IMG/VR virus record: IMGVR_UViG_3300025131_000090
Location: 1-43,479 of that record
Direction: 5' to 3' (one strand)
From: a virus
DNA: 43,479 bases
Shown one piece after another: positions 15,904 through 24,656 of the stretch. Position 1 is the first letter of the stretch; each line of letters opens with the position of its first letter. The position numbers were made by a program, and so were the translations under genes. The notes under the pieces are model-generated. The model did not search any database and was not told the DNA's origin. It saw nothing but the letters and a program-made list of their open reading frames with translations.

Positions 15904-16938
15904 ATGTCAACATTAAACGCAAAAACAATAGCAACAACATATGACCAGCTTGTAAAAAGAGCTGATAGTTATGTCCAAACAGGCACTAATATTGAGTTAA
16001 TGGATGATAGTGCTGTAATCAAACCTACAGGACTCTATTTAGAATCTGGTGCAACTACTGACTTTGTTGGTATTGGAGTTGCTGACCCAGATACAGCACT
16101 TGAAATTTTAGATACCACTACTCAGCTTAAATTATCTTATGATGCTACAAATTATGCATCTTTTAGTGTTGCGGCTGATGGTTTGTTAAATATAGTTACT
16201 GTAGACCCTGATGGGGCAGAGGCAGATATATGTTTCAATCCAGATGGAAATGTCGGTATTGGGACTACTGACCCAGCTACGGCACTTGAGATAGAGGGCT
16301 CTGGTGTACTATCATGTCAAATAAATTCTAATCCAATGTCTGATACTAATGGTGCCCATTTTTCAGTTTATGGGACAGGAAATAGTGTGACAATGATTTC
16401 AAGATTTGGTGTGGCTTATTACTCTGCTGGTACTAATGCTCCTTGCGGATTTATGAGGTTAGATGCATCTGACCAAGTGGCTAATTTTTTATGGCTCGAT
16501 AATACTAATGATTTGAGGATTTCAACTACAGCTTCACATATTGGAACAACAAATGGTGCTGTTATTGGAGACCAAACTTCTGATGAAAGGCTAAAAGATA
16601 TTAGTTCTGATGCATTTCCTTATGGATTGACTCAGATAAATGCAATAACTCCAATAAAATATCAGTTTAAGGATGATGCCTCCAATAGAGATAGATTAGG
16701 ATTTGGAGCACAGACAACACAATCTATTATTCCAGAATCTGTGCATAATACTGGAAAATGTATTGATGGATATGATGTTGATAATGAGATTGATAAATGC
16801 ACTGCAAAAACTAGTGATACTGATTATGAACTTGGAATGGAGTATATACAAATTATACCAGTTCTTGTAAAAGCAGTGCAAGAATTATCAGCTTCTAATG
16901 ATGCTTTAAAAGCAAGAATAGAGGCATTGGAGGGATAA
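15904..16938 (+). CDS. Fibre protein with C-terminal S74 intramolecular chaperone
   Basis: A 344-residue protein preceded by AAGGAG. It has two related beta units (VGIGVADPDTALEIL near 55-69; VGIGTTDPATALEIE near 115-129), typical of phage fibre shafts. The C-terminal part is a Peptidase_S74 domain: TSDERLKD with candidate catalytic S226 and K231, RLGFGAQTTQSIIPESV, and a final coiled coil (LVKAVQELSASNDALKARIE) that holds the trimer. In this family the chaperone folds the fibre and then cuts itself off before residue S226. It is short for a receptor fibre, so it may be a secondary fibre. Confidence 0.82.
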   Translation: MSTLNAKTIATTYDQLVKRADSYVQTGTNIELMDDSAVIKPTGLYLESGATTDFVGIGVADPDTALEILDTTTQLKLSYDATNYASFSVAADGLLNIVTVDPDGAEADICFNPDGNVGIGTTDPATALEIEGSGVLSCQINSNPMSDTNGAHFSVYGTGNSVTMISRFGVAYYSAGTNAPCGFMRLDASDQVANFLWLDNTNDLRISTTASHIGTTNGAVIGDQTSDERLKDISSDAFPYGLTQINAITPIKYQFKDDASNRDRLGFGAQTTQSIIPESVHNTGKCIDGYDVDNEIDKCTAKTSDTDYELGMEYIQIIPVLVKAVQELSASNDALKARIEALEG

Positions 16939-17228
16939 TGACAGTTTTAGAAGCGATGGAAAGGACTGGTATTGACCAAGAAACATTAGCAATAGCTTGG
17001 ATAAAAGATGCTATCCATTTGATACAATCAAATAGTAAAGAAAAGATAAAAGTTAATAAGCAAGATATTATTAAGTCGGCAGATAGTGATGACAATATTT
17101 ATGTATTACCTGCGGATATGATAGCTATTGAGAATATCAGTATTAAAGATACAAGTGATAGCAAGTATAAAAGGATTAAAAGACTTACGAGTCGTCCTAG
17201 TTATATAATTGAGGATACATCACCATGA
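16938..17228 (+). CDS. Putative head-tail adaptor, small subunit
   Basis: A 96-residue protein whose ATG overlaps the fibre stop by one base. It has an N-terminal helical part (TVLEAMERTGIDQETLAIAW, then IKDAIHLIQ) and a beta part (NIYVLPADMIAIENISI). The form 'short helical connector with helix at the N-terminus followed by ...YxLPADMxxIexI' is what I expect from gp6/gp4-like connector proteins in podoviruses. It overlaps the next adaptor gene by 4 bases (ATGA). The assignment rests on pattern and neighbour. Confidence 0.5.
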   Translation: MTVLEAMERTGIDQETLAIAWIKDAIHLIQSNSKEKIKVNKQDIIKSADSDDNIYVLPADMIAIENISIKDTSDSKYKRIKRLTSRPSYIIEDTSP

Positions 17229-18409
17229 GTAGTTATGTAGATAGAGAATGGTTTTATTACCTAAGAGGTAGAGAATTACTTTTATATAAGTTACTCGGTG
17301 GTTCAAGTAATGAAAGGATTACACAAGATGGTATATTAAGAACTCGTGGTAAAGAGTTAATGTATCCTAATGAAGATATTGCTAGTGGTCTAAGAGTTGA
17401 ATATACTGCCCTTAATGAACCATTTGTAGCTGAAGCTTTAGAAACAACAACTGCTGTTTCTAGTTCTACTACAATAAATTTTCAAGTAGCTGCTTCTGTA
17501 TTTCATACAGGTGATGATGTTGTATTTACATCTTCAAGCAAAACGATTTCTGGAATTACAAACGCAGATAAATATTTTTATGTTGGACAGTCATTGGCAA
17601 TAACTAATAGTATTAATAATAATGGTACAAAAACAGTAGCTACAGTTTCAAGCACTAGTTTAACTATTGCCGAAACCGTAACTGATGAGGGAGATGGTGC
17701 AGTAAAGACTGTTGATGATTTATCTCCTTCTCCAAGCGCAGGATGGCAGGCTCTTCAAACACACACTGGAACGACTCAAACGTCAACATCTGGTAGCGGA
17801 ACAGGTATGGCTGTTACTATACTTACGAGTGGAGGAGGTAACCCATCGTTTACGATTACAAGCGGAGGTAGTGGATATGCTGTAGATGATACCATTGTTT
17901 TTACAGACCCCGGTTCAACAAGTTCCACAGCAACATTAACAGTTGCAACTCTTCGTGGAGATGTTTCTATTGCAAATAATGGCAATGCTATACTTGGAGG
18001 AGTAGCTGGTACAAATACATTTACAGATTTCTTAGCAGCGGATAAAATAAGAGTACAGGGTTCCGCAAGTAACGACGCAGATTATACAATATCATCAATT
18101 TCGTCTAATGGGGATGCTTTAGTTGTTTCGTCTGCTCCGTCAGCAGTTGAATTAGCAGGTGAAAGAATAACTATTACTCAAATTTCAGTAGAAGATACAT
18201 CTCCAGATGCAACCTCTCATATTAATTTAAACAAAATGCTTAGTTTAGCAGTAGTCGATTATCTTAAAGCTATGAATTTTGAATCAGCAGGCGATATTGA
18301 AAGAAAAGAATATTACATGAAAGAATTTTTTGGTAAATTAGGTGACAACGAAAGTAATAAACGTAACATATCAGTTACCTTCCCTTCTGGGCCTTTCGCA
18401 GTAAGATAA
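17225..18409 (+). CDS. Head-tail adaptor protein with a large inserted beta region
   Basis: A 394-residue protein. Residues 1-75 (YVDREWFYYLRGRELLLYK; SGLRVEYTALNEPFV) and 320-394 (SHINLNKMLSLAVVDYLKAM; SAGDIERKEYYMKEFFGKL) together look like one connector protein of marine podoviruses. About 245 Ser/Thr/Gly-rich residues (about 76-320) separate them. The insert contains two similar beta units (FHTGDDVVFTSSSK...; FLAADKIRVQGSAS...) flanking a GGSGY element (TITSGGSGYAVDDTIVFTDP) found in phage virion beta domains. I infer an intact connector with a surface decoration domain inserted in a loop. The alternative, a dedicated tail protein, is less likely given the ends. Confidence 0.6.
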   Translation: MSSYVDREWFYYLRGRELLLYKLLGGSSNERITQDGILRTRGKELMYPNEDIASGLRVEYTALNEPFVAEALETTTAVSSSTTINFQVAASVFHTGDDVVFTSSSKTISGITNADKYFYVGQSLAITNSINNNGTKTVATVSSTSLTIAETVTDEGDGAVKTVDDLSPSPSAGWQALQTHTGTTQTSTSGSGTGMAVTILTSGGGNPSFTITSGGSGYAVDDTIVFTDPGSTSSTATLTVATLRGDVSIANNGNAILGGVAGTNTFTDFLAADKIRVQGSASNDADYTISSISSNGDALVVSSAPSAVELAGERITITQISVEDTSPDATSHINLNKMLSLAVVDYLKAMNFESAGDIERKEYYMKEFFGKLGDNESNKRNISVTFPSGPFAVR

Positions 18410-18425
18410 AAATTAATAGTTGTAT

Positions 18426-18474
18426 AAGGAGACATCTCGCCTCGCAAGACAACTGAAACAATAAAGGAGACAAC
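18426..18474 (+). promoter_or_regulatory. Duplicated ribosome binding site in a 65-base leader
   Basis: AAGGAGACA occurs at 18426-18434 and again at 18464-18472. Only the second is placed to serve the ATG at 18475. The first has no start codon near it. It may be the scar of a deleted or duplicated gene start, a standby ribosome site or chance. Confidence 0.4.
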
Positions 18475-18810
18475 ATGGCAAACCTTCAAAAACACAGAGC
18501 ACACGAATCTTTAAATTTAGATTCAGCTGCTGATTGGCAAGTACAATCTGCAGTTACAGCAGATTCAGATGGAGTAGCAGTTAATGTTACTTCATATCAT
18601 ACAATTCACTTACAATCTGATAATGACTTTTATTTTACATTCAATACTACAGGTACTGATTCAGATGTATCTGTTGATAATGACTTATATTTAATGGGTG
18701 GCGATACAATATATTCATTAAAAGTACCTAGAGGATTAGGTGATAATATTTATTTAATAATGGAAAGAAAGGGCGGTTCTGATGCAACTGTCAAAGTAAT
18801 TTTAGCTTAA
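18475..18810 (+). CDS. Small beta-rich virion protein, 111 aa
   Basis: Preceded by AAGGAG, suggesting good expression. It is all-beta, with YHTIHLQSDNDFYFTFNTTG and GGDTIYSLKVPRGLGDNIYL. The shape (strand, short Gly turn, strand, then LKVP-rG) resembles single-domain decoration or fibre-attachment proteins next to fibre genes. It lies between the adaptor and the giant fibre, so it may form the base to which the fibre binds. No known family can be named. Confidence 0.6.
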   Translation: MANLQKHRAHESLNLDSAADWQVQSAVTADSDGVAVNVTSYHTIHLQSDNDFYFTFNTTGTDSDVSVDNDLYLMGGDTIYSLKVPRGLGDNIYLIMERKGGSDATVKVILA

Positions 18811-18820
18811 GGAGATAATT

Positions 18821-21800
18821 ATGAAAAGTAGCATTATATCAACAACTGCTGATTCAATATCTTCAGGCGGTACAATATCTGGCGACCTGACCATTTCAGG
18901 TGATTTAACTGTAAGTGGTAGTGGGGGATTCGATTATTCAGAAGTTTTAACTGGTGATATGGCAATTACCAATACAGCGGATACTGTTGGTCTTACTATA
19001 ACTCAAAGTGGTGATGGGTCGGCTCTTCTTATTGACCAAAATCATGCTACGGCACTTGGATTATATGTAGATGCTGAAACAACAACTGGAACTTCAGTTG
19101 AGCTAAACAGCAACGCTTTAACTACTGGAACTGGGACATTAATCACTTCTAATTCTTCTAATACAGGAGCGTTTAATATTTGCCATATTAGAAACGACAA
19201 CGCATCAGCAACTGGTGCTACTGCATTAAAGATTCAGCAAGATAGTTCAGGAAATGCAATAGAATCGTCAGGTAAAGTCGAATTAGCAATCAGCAGTACA
19301 GATGCTTATACACCAACTGCCTATAATGATTTTCCAGTATTAACTATAAAGCACACAGATGGAGATACTTATTACGGAAATATCAGATTTACTAATAGTT
19401 CGGGTGACTATGAAAAATTCTTTGGTAGTGTTCAAACAAGTGGAAATACTTCTGATTTGGTATTTCAGGGATATGACAGAGCGGCAACTGCATTTAAAGA
19501 ATATCTTAGAATTAAGGAAGATGGCAATGTCGGAATTGGGGAGACATCTCCAGATACTTTATTTCACATGACTAAAGATGGAGTAGCAGAATTAAAGATA
19601 GAAGCGTTGGGTAATGCCAATGGAAAATATCCAGTTATTACTTTCTATCGAAACGATGCAGTAGCAGGTTATGTAGGAGTAGAAGATTCTGACGGTGGTG
19701 CTATACTAACTGGTACGGCTGGTGCGGAAATGGTAATTAGGTCTCAAGATGATATATGGTTTGCAACGGGTGGTAATAATAAAAGAATGCTTCTCGATGA
19801 CAATTCCCGAATCTCGCTATCGAATAATGATTTAGGTGGTACTGGTGGTTCAGATAGTTTAAGTGCGAATACACTTCTTGGACATTTAGCAGGTGAGGAC
19901 ATTGCTTCGGGTGGTGTGGATAACACATACTTTGGACATAAGGCAGGTAATAATAATGCGACTGGGGATGATAATACTTTTATTGGTTCAAATGCGGGTA
20001 AAGGAGTTAATGGAAATAGCAATGACGACAATACTGGTATAGGCTCTGATTGTATGTTGGCAATCACAACAGGAACCAGAAATACAGCCATAGGAAGAGG
20101 TTCTGGTGATGGTCTTACTACAGTAAATAGGACTGTATTAATTGGTGATTCTGCTGGAAGTGGAGTAATGATTACTAATGGAAGCGGTAGTATTCCAAGT
20201 TATGCAGATGGTACAGTTGCCATTGGATATTCGGCTCTCTACGCCCTCACATCTGGTGCAGGTAATACGGCTATTGGGTATCAAGCTCTTGCTACGGAAA
20301 ATGATGGTGAAGCTAATACTGCTGTGGGTTATCAAGCATTTACTAAATTAAATACGGCGAGTGGTTATGGGGCTGGAGTTGCTATCGGAAAAGTAGCAGG
20401 AGCGGCTCTTACAACGGGTATTAATAATACAATAGTTGGAGCATATGCTTTAGATGCGGCTACAACCGCACTCAATAATGTTGCCATTGGTACTGAGGCG
20501 ATGTCAGCAGTTCCATCTGGACAAGCTGTTGATGGATGTGTATCAATCGGTTATCAGGCATTAACAGGTGCTGGTGGTACAACTACTGGAATAAATAATA
20601 GCATTGCTATTGGTAGTCAAGCTCTTAAAGCCCTCACAACTGGTGGTAATAATGTTGCTATTGGGTATGAGGCAATGTTGGAAGAAACAACTGGTGCAAA
20701 TAATACTGTTGTAGGGCATCAAGCTATGAATGATTCTCTTGCTGGTTTAGGAAATAATAATGATACATTCATTGGTTATAATTCAGGTGGTGGTACTTGG
20801 TTGACTGCTGCTTCATCTGGAAATACAGCAGTTGGGTCTAACACTATGATTGGTGCTATGAATGGGGCTGGAAACAATACTGCTGTTGGATATAACGGAT
20901 TAAATGCATTGACTACTGGAGATGACAATGTGGCTGTCGGTAGGAGTGCCTTATTATCGGTCAACTCAGGAGCTTACAATACTGTAATGGGGACATACGC
21001 AGGTGATGCCATAACGACATCAAGTAACTGTACATTAATCGGAAGAGCGGCTGGTAGTAGCATAAATGATAATGCTGCCAATGGGACAGTAGCAATAGGT
21101 TTCGGGTCTCTTGAGGCACAGACATCTGGTAATGGAAATACGGCTGTGGGGTATAATTCTGGGACGGCTCTAACAACTGGTACTAATAATACATATATTG
21201 GATTTGGTGCGGCTGATGCAACTCATATTGACAGTAGTTCTAACACAGCAATCGGCTCTGGTGCTATGGGAGGTAGTCAAGGAGCAGGGGCTTCAAATTA
21301 TAATGTTGCTGTTGGTAATAGTGCTATGGGGTCTGGAACATTAAATGCGGCAGGAAGCAATGTAGCTGTCGGGTGGCAGGCACAACTCTCATTAACAGAA
21401 GGAGATTCAAATGTTGCTATTGGCTCAAAGGTAGATTCAGGTAATTTAGCTCCTTTATTCACAAATACTGTTGGTTCTTATTGTATAGCAATAGGTACTG
21501 GTGCTTTAGGTACAGCAAATGAAAATGATAATGATGGGACTGTAGCGATTGGACATTTAGCGTGTGAAGTTCAAGCTGGTACTGGTGGAGCACAGTTTGC
21601 TAATGCGACAACTGCTGTGGGATACAAAGCACTTACCGCACTCACAACTGGTGCTGGGAATACGGCTATGGGGTATCAAGCGGCAATAAATATAACAACT
21701 GGTTCATCCAATACAGCAGTAGGTTATGAATCACTATATACTGAAGACTTAGGTTTTGGTACTACTGCTATTGGTTATAGGTCGTGCTATTACCAAAATT

Positions 21801-22675
21801 CAGATGATGCTGATGAGGTTACGGGAAATACAGCAGTTGGATATGCCTCGATGCATGTAAATGTGGATGGTCAGTTTAATACCGCTGTTGGTTATCAATC
21901 TCTATATACTATGGAGCCTGGCTCCGATAATACTGGTGAAAATACAGCAGTCGGATACCAATCGGGAAAATTTGTTTCTGTTGGTCTAAATAATACTTTT
22001 GTAGGTGCAAGTTCTGGTTTAGGAATTACTGGAACACCATTGGAAGGGAATAATAATACTGCTTTGGGGTATAAGGCTGGATTAGAACTTGAAGGTGCGG
22101 CTCATTCTAATACATTTTTAGGTTCAGTGGCGGGAAATACAACTGAAGCAGGTGTTGAAAATACTTGTGTAGGTTATAATTGTTTAGCTGAAGATGATAC
22201 TGCTACCAATCAAGTTGTTATAGGTAATAATGTAACTGGAACAGCAGACAACGCAGTTCATATTGGTAATGATACAAGCCATATAAGGTGTGATTTCAAT
22301 TCTGACCAAACATGGGACGCTTCATCCGACAGAAGGCAAAAGAAAGATATAGAAGAATCTGAATTAGGTCTTGATTTTATTAATGATTTAAAGCCATCTA
22401 AGTATAGATATAAATCTCCAAGTGAATTTCCAGAAGAATGGAAAGCACATGACCCAGAGGATAAATCCCCAATGGGTGGTTCAGACAAATATTACTATGG
22501 ATTCATTGCTCAAGAAGTAAAAGAATCTATTGATAAATACGATGCTTCTGATTATGGAGCTTGGAGTTCTGACCCAGATGGTAGACAAAGAATATCAAGA
22601 GAGCAATTTGTAGTAAGTCTTGTAAAAGCAGTACAAGAATTAACAGCAAGAGTAAAGGAATTAGAAGACGCATAA
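18821..22675 (+). CDS. Giant receptor fibre with YadA-head-like repeats and S74 chaperone
   Basis: A 1284-residue protein with an AAGGAG site. Residues 1-60 start with GGTISGDLTISGDLTVSGSG, a typical shaft entry. Residues about 60-365 are a beta region with VGIGETSPDTLFHMTKDG near 232-249. Residues 368-1151 consist of about 43 turns of the NTAVGYxAL...TTGxN type, the left-handed parallel beta roll known from trimeric autotransporter heads (YadA/Hia). The end is a Peptidase_S74 domain: SSDRRQKKDI with candidate S1169 and K1174/K1175, YYGFIAQEV, and the trimer coiled coil (LVKAVQELTARVKELE). Probably the main host-binding fibre, maturing by self-cleavage. Confidence 0.88.
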   Translation: MKSSIISTTADSISSGGTISGDLTISGDLTVSGSGGFDYSEVLTGDMAITNTADTVGLTITQSGDGSALLIDQNHATALGLYVDAETTTGTSVELNSNALTTGTGTLITSNSSNTGAFNICHIRNDNASATGATALKIQQDSSGNAIESSGKVELAISSTDAYTPTAYNDFPVLTIKHTDGDTYYGNIRFTNSSGDYEKFFGSVQTSGNTSDLVFQGYDRAATAFKEYLRIKEDGNVGIGETSPDTLFHMTKDGVAELKIEALGNANGKYPVITFYRNDAVAGYVGVEDSDGGAILTGTAGAEMVIRSQDDIWFATGGNNKRMLLDDNSRISLSNNDLGGTGGSDSLSANTLLGHLAGEDIASGGVDNTYFGHKAGNNNATGDDNTFIGSNAGKGVNGNSNDDNTGIGSDCMLAITTGTRNTAIGRGSGDGLTTVNRTVLIGDSAGSGVMITNGSGSIPSYADGTVAIGYSALYALTSGAGNTAIGYQALATENDGEANTAVGYQAFTKLNTASGYGAGVAIGKVAGAALTTGINNTIVGAYALDAATTALNNVAIGTEAMSAVPSGQAVDGCVSIGYQALTGAGGTTTGINNSIAIGSQALKALTTGGNNVAIGYEAMLEETTGANNTVVGHQAMNDSLAGLGNNNDTFIGYNSGGGTWLTAASSGNTAVGSNTMIGAMNGAGNNTAVGYNGLNALTTGDDNVAVGRSALLSVNSGAYNTVMGTYAGDAITTSSNCTLIGRAAGSSINDNAANGTVAIGFGSLEAQTSGNGNTAVGYNSGTALTTGTNNTYIGFGAADATHIDSSSNTAIGSGAMGGSQGAGASNYNVAVGNSAMGSGTLNAAGSNVAVGWQAQLSLTEGDSNVAIGSKVDSGNLAPLFTNTVGSYCIAIGTGALGTANENDNDGTVAIGHLACEVQAGTGGAQFANATTAVGYKALTALTTGAGNTAMGYQAAINITTGSSNTAVGYESLYTEDLGFGTTAIGYRSCYYQNSDDADEVTGNTAVGYASMHVNVDGQFNTAVGYQSLYTMEPGSDNTGENTAVGYQSGKFVSVGLNNTFVGASSGLGITGTPLEGNNNTALGYKAGLELEGAAHSNTFLGSVAGNTTEAGVENTCVGYNCLAEDDTATNQVVIGNNVTGTADNAVHIGNDTSHIRCDFNSDQTWDASSDRRQKKDIEESELGLDFINDLKPSKYRYKSPSEFPEEWKAHDPEDKSPMGGSDKYYYGFIAQEVKESIDKYDASDYGAWSSDPDGRQRISREQFVVSLVKAVQELTARVKELEDA
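19922..22273 (+). repeat. About 43 tandem protein repeats of YadA-head type
   Basis: In-frame repeats of roughly 14-24 codons, each centred on N-T/V-A-V/I-G, most often followed by Y-x-A/S-L and TTG-G/A-N. The DNA copies have diverged (identical runs are short), so this is an old amplification held by protein structure. Unit length varies mainly in the loop after the G, where surface loops for receptor contact would lie. Confidence 0.85.
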
Positions 22676-22717
22676 ATAACTTCCCAATAATTTAACTAAC
22701 AAACAAGGAGTCAAATA

Positions 22718-22951
22718 ATGGCTAAAGACAAAAAAGAAAAGCCAGTCCTGAATCTAGATGATAAAGAGTACATTATCGAAGATATGACTGACGAACAGAA
22801 AATGATGGTAAATCACATTAACGATTTGCAGAACAAACAGAATACGAATCAGTTTATGGCTGACCAGCTATCTGTTGGTAAAGAAGCGTTCATTAATATG
22901 CTACGTTCATCTTTAGAACCTGAACCTGAAGAGGCTGAAGCAGAAGCATGA
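22718..22951 (+). CDS. Small acidic helical protein downstream of the fibre
   Basis: A 77-residue protein with an AAGGAG site. It has a short beta start (PVLNLDDKEYIIEDMTDEQK) then one long helix with Asn/Gln content and a Glu/Ala tail. The pattern 'LDDKxYxxxDMTDEQKxxVNHINDLQ' followed by a helical hairpin is common in small phage proteins just after fibre genes (DUF6447-like). It may be a fibre assembly factor or small chaperone. Confidence 0.65.
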   Translation: MAKDKKEKPVLNLDDKEYIIEDMTDEQKMMVNHINDLQNKQNTNQFMADQLSVGKEAFINMLRSSLEPEPEEAEAEA

Positions 22952-23397
22952 TAGTAAGAAGGTGTAGTCAGGGTCATCGAGTGAGGATTCATAGAAATAC
23001 AACTCCCGGTGCTACTCGCACAAAAACATATGCAGATGGGTCTACTGAGACTCTGACTTACCCTTCGTCTTATGATTACTTTGTTGATGTAGATGGTACA
23101 GTAGCAAAGAAAAGTAATAGTTTTAAAGTTGTAGAAGAGTTCTTTGTTGCTGAATGTGCTAAAAAACATGGTGATGGACATGGTAGATTGATAGTAGGAG
23201 GTCATCATATCATTAATGGTGTCGCTACTACACAAGCAGATTATCCTACAGATGCAAATACTAAGTCAGAAATAAAAGACTTCTATGATAATCGTGGAGT
23301 TGCTTATGGTGGAAGTGAAACTAAATCAGAACTTCTTTCAAGAATAGTGCCTCAAATGAGTGGTGATAAAGAAGTATCTCAACATTTAAAGGTATAG
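22948..23397 (+). CDS. Hypothetical protein, 149 aa
   Basis: Starts at an ATGA overlap with the previous gene. It has mixed alpha/beta character with several His residues: SQGHRVRIHRNTTPG near the start, CAKKHGDGHGRLIVGGHHII at about 70-89. No catalytic set that I can name. The first 55 residues look beta (TYADGSTETLTYPSSYDYFV), and the C-terminal third is a short helical tail. It may be a fibre-tip or virion protein. Confidence 0.6.
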   Translation: MIVRRCSQGHRVRIHRNTTPGATRTKTYADGSTETLTYPSSYDYFVDVDGTVAKKSNSFKVVEEFFVAECAKKHGDGHGRLIVGGHHIINGVATTQADYPTDANTKSEIKDFYDNRGVAYGGSETKSELLSRIVPQMSGDKEVSQHLKV

Positions 23398-23398
23398 T

Positions 23399-23458
23399 AT
23401 GGAAAATATTTCAACATCATATGACATCCCTGTAAAATATGCTTATGTGGGATTATAA
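23399..23458 (+). CDS. Possible 19-residue micro-ORF
   Basis: An ATG directly after the previous TAG reads MENISTSYDIPVKYAYVGL then TAA. It fills most of the 81-base gap before the next membrane protein. It has no clear ribosome binding site of its own. It could be a translated leader peptide coupling the two genes, or merely non-coding. Confidence 0.25.
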   Translation: MENISTSYDIPVKYAYVGL

Positions 23459-23478
23459 TCACCAAATAGTATGTTTAA

Positions 23479-23796
23479 ATGGCTAAACCTGAGACTGCTA
23501 GAAGTTACAAGGGTACTGTGGTTGACGATAATGCTATCGTTAGTATTAACCTCAAATGGTTGGGGCAGTTACTTGTTTTGGTCGGCATGCTTGTTTATGG
23601 TTATTGGCGTATCGAATCAAGGTTGGGACAACTTGAGAATGAAATGCTATCTGCTGACGTTAAAATTGAAGACTTACTTGACAAGCATATGGCTGAAGAA
23701 AAGATACAAAGAGAGCAATTAGAAGAAAAAGTAAACTTCTATGAAAAAGAATTTAACATTAATCCCTTATCTTGGGGAAAGCGTAACAAGAAATGA
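23479..23796 (+). CDS. Single-pass membrane protein with coiled coil (holin/spanin candidate)
   Basis: A 105-residue protein. Residues 1-25 are cytoplasmic, a TM segment lies at about 27-44 (WLGQLLVLVGMLVYGYW), and the rest is a charged coiled coil (SRLGQLENEMLSADVKIEDL, then KIQREQLEEKVNFYEKEF). It overlaps the next gene by ATGA. With two similarly built neighbours, it forms a cluster that I read as a lysis module separated from the endolysin at 5771. It could also be a membrane anchor in assembly. Confidence 0.6.
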   Translation: MAKPETARSYKGTVVDDNAIVSINLKWLGQLLVLVGMLVYGYWRIESRLGQLENEMLSADVKIEDLLDKHMAEEKIQREQLEEKVNFYEKEFNINPLSWGKRNKK

Positions 23797-24059
23797 CTTC
23801 TGATATTATAATATTAATACAGGAGTTAGGTTTTCCAGTTGCTATTAGCCTCGGATTAGCCTTTGCTTTATATAGTGTAGTAAGATTTATTTTAAAAGAG
23901 AAAGTAGAAGATACTTTAAAAAGGTTTGACGAGAAACACGAAAATTTACAACACAGATTGGATATAATTATGCAGGAACTTGGCAAGATAAAAAAGTGGA
24001 ATGCAGAGATTAAGTCTGATTTAAAAATTTATATTGATTTAGTAATGAGAAATAAGTAA
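23793..24059 (+). CDS. Holin-like membrane protein
   Basis: An 88-residue protein with an N-terminal hydrophobic segment (LIQELGFPVAISLGLAFALY) followed by SVVRFILKEKVEDTLKRF and a charged helical tail. The topology 'short outside end, one TM, charged cytoplasmic coiled coil' fits class III or BhlA/UviB-like holins. The ATG overlaps the previous stop. Confidence 0.6.
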   Translation: MTSDIIILIQELGFPVAISLGLAFALYSVVRFILKEKVEDTLKRFDEKHENLQHRLDIIMQELGKIKKWNAEIKSDLKIYIDLVMRNK

Positions 24060-24072
24060 GGTAATATGAATA

Positions 24073-24390
24073 ATGGATTTTATGGCGATATACTCAGAAG
24101 CTGGAATGATTGGCGTTGTTGGAGCAATGTTTGTGTTCATGGTTTATCAAAATGCCAAGAGAGCAGAACAACAAGCTGAAGACTTGGAAGCATTAAAGAT
24201 TGAAAATGAAGGTCAGTCAAAAAATATTGAAAATATTGAGGCAATTGTGCTTAAATTCTTAGATAGATGGAACCGTTCTGACGAAACAAGAGACAGACGG
24301 CATGAAGATTTAGTAAAAGAAATAAATGACATGAGTGATGTTCTTATGGAAATTAAAGGTTCTTTAAGTAGAATAAATGGAAGAAGCTAA
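24073..24390 (+). CDS. Third N-terminal TM plus coiled-coil protein
   Basis: A 105-residue protein. TM at about 11-27 (GMIGVVGAMFVFMVYQ), followed by NAKRAEQQAEDLEALKIENE and a long charged helix with IVLKFLDRWNRSDETRDRRH. Same plan as its two upstream neighbours but dissimilar in sequence. Candidate holin or antiholin. Its stop overlaps the next start (TAATG). Confidence 0.6.
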   Translation: MDFMAIYSEAGMIGVVGAMFVFMVYQNAKRAEQQAEDLEALKIENEGQSKNIENIEAIVLKFLDRWNRSDETRDRRHEDLVKEINDMSDVLMEIKGSLSRINGRS

Positions 24391-24656
24391 TGAAGTTAGC
24401 AGAATTATATAATAAAGGCTCGCAACAAAAGGCATCTCCACAGGAGACAGAGCAACCTAAACAACCAAACAAGTCTAATGTGAATATTATAGTTAAGTTC
24501 CCAGAAGTCTCCGCTTTGATTAAACATTTAGATATGTTGTATTCTCATATGATAATAAATAATATGAATAATTCATCTAATAATTCTATGTGGGAAAAAG
24601 TTGGTTGGTTTAATCCCGGTCAAGGTGCAGTTAAGCAATCACAGAGTGTGAACTAA
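24390..24656 (+). CDS. Hypothetical protein, 88 aa, Gln/Asn-rich
   Basis: Coupled to both neighbours by TAATG overlaps. It has a disordered Gln/Pro/Lys start (GSQQKASPQETEQPKQPNK), a short alpha/beta middle (NVNIIVKFPEVSALIKHLDM) and an Asn/Ser/Met-rich run. No TM segment is seen and no family is recognised. Its place in the membrane-protein cluster suggests a linked role. Confidence 0.55.
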   Translation: MKLAELYNKGSQQKASPQETEQPKQPNKSNVNIIVKFPEVSALIKHLDMLYSHMIINNMNNSSNNSMWEKVGWFNPGQGAVKQSQSVN

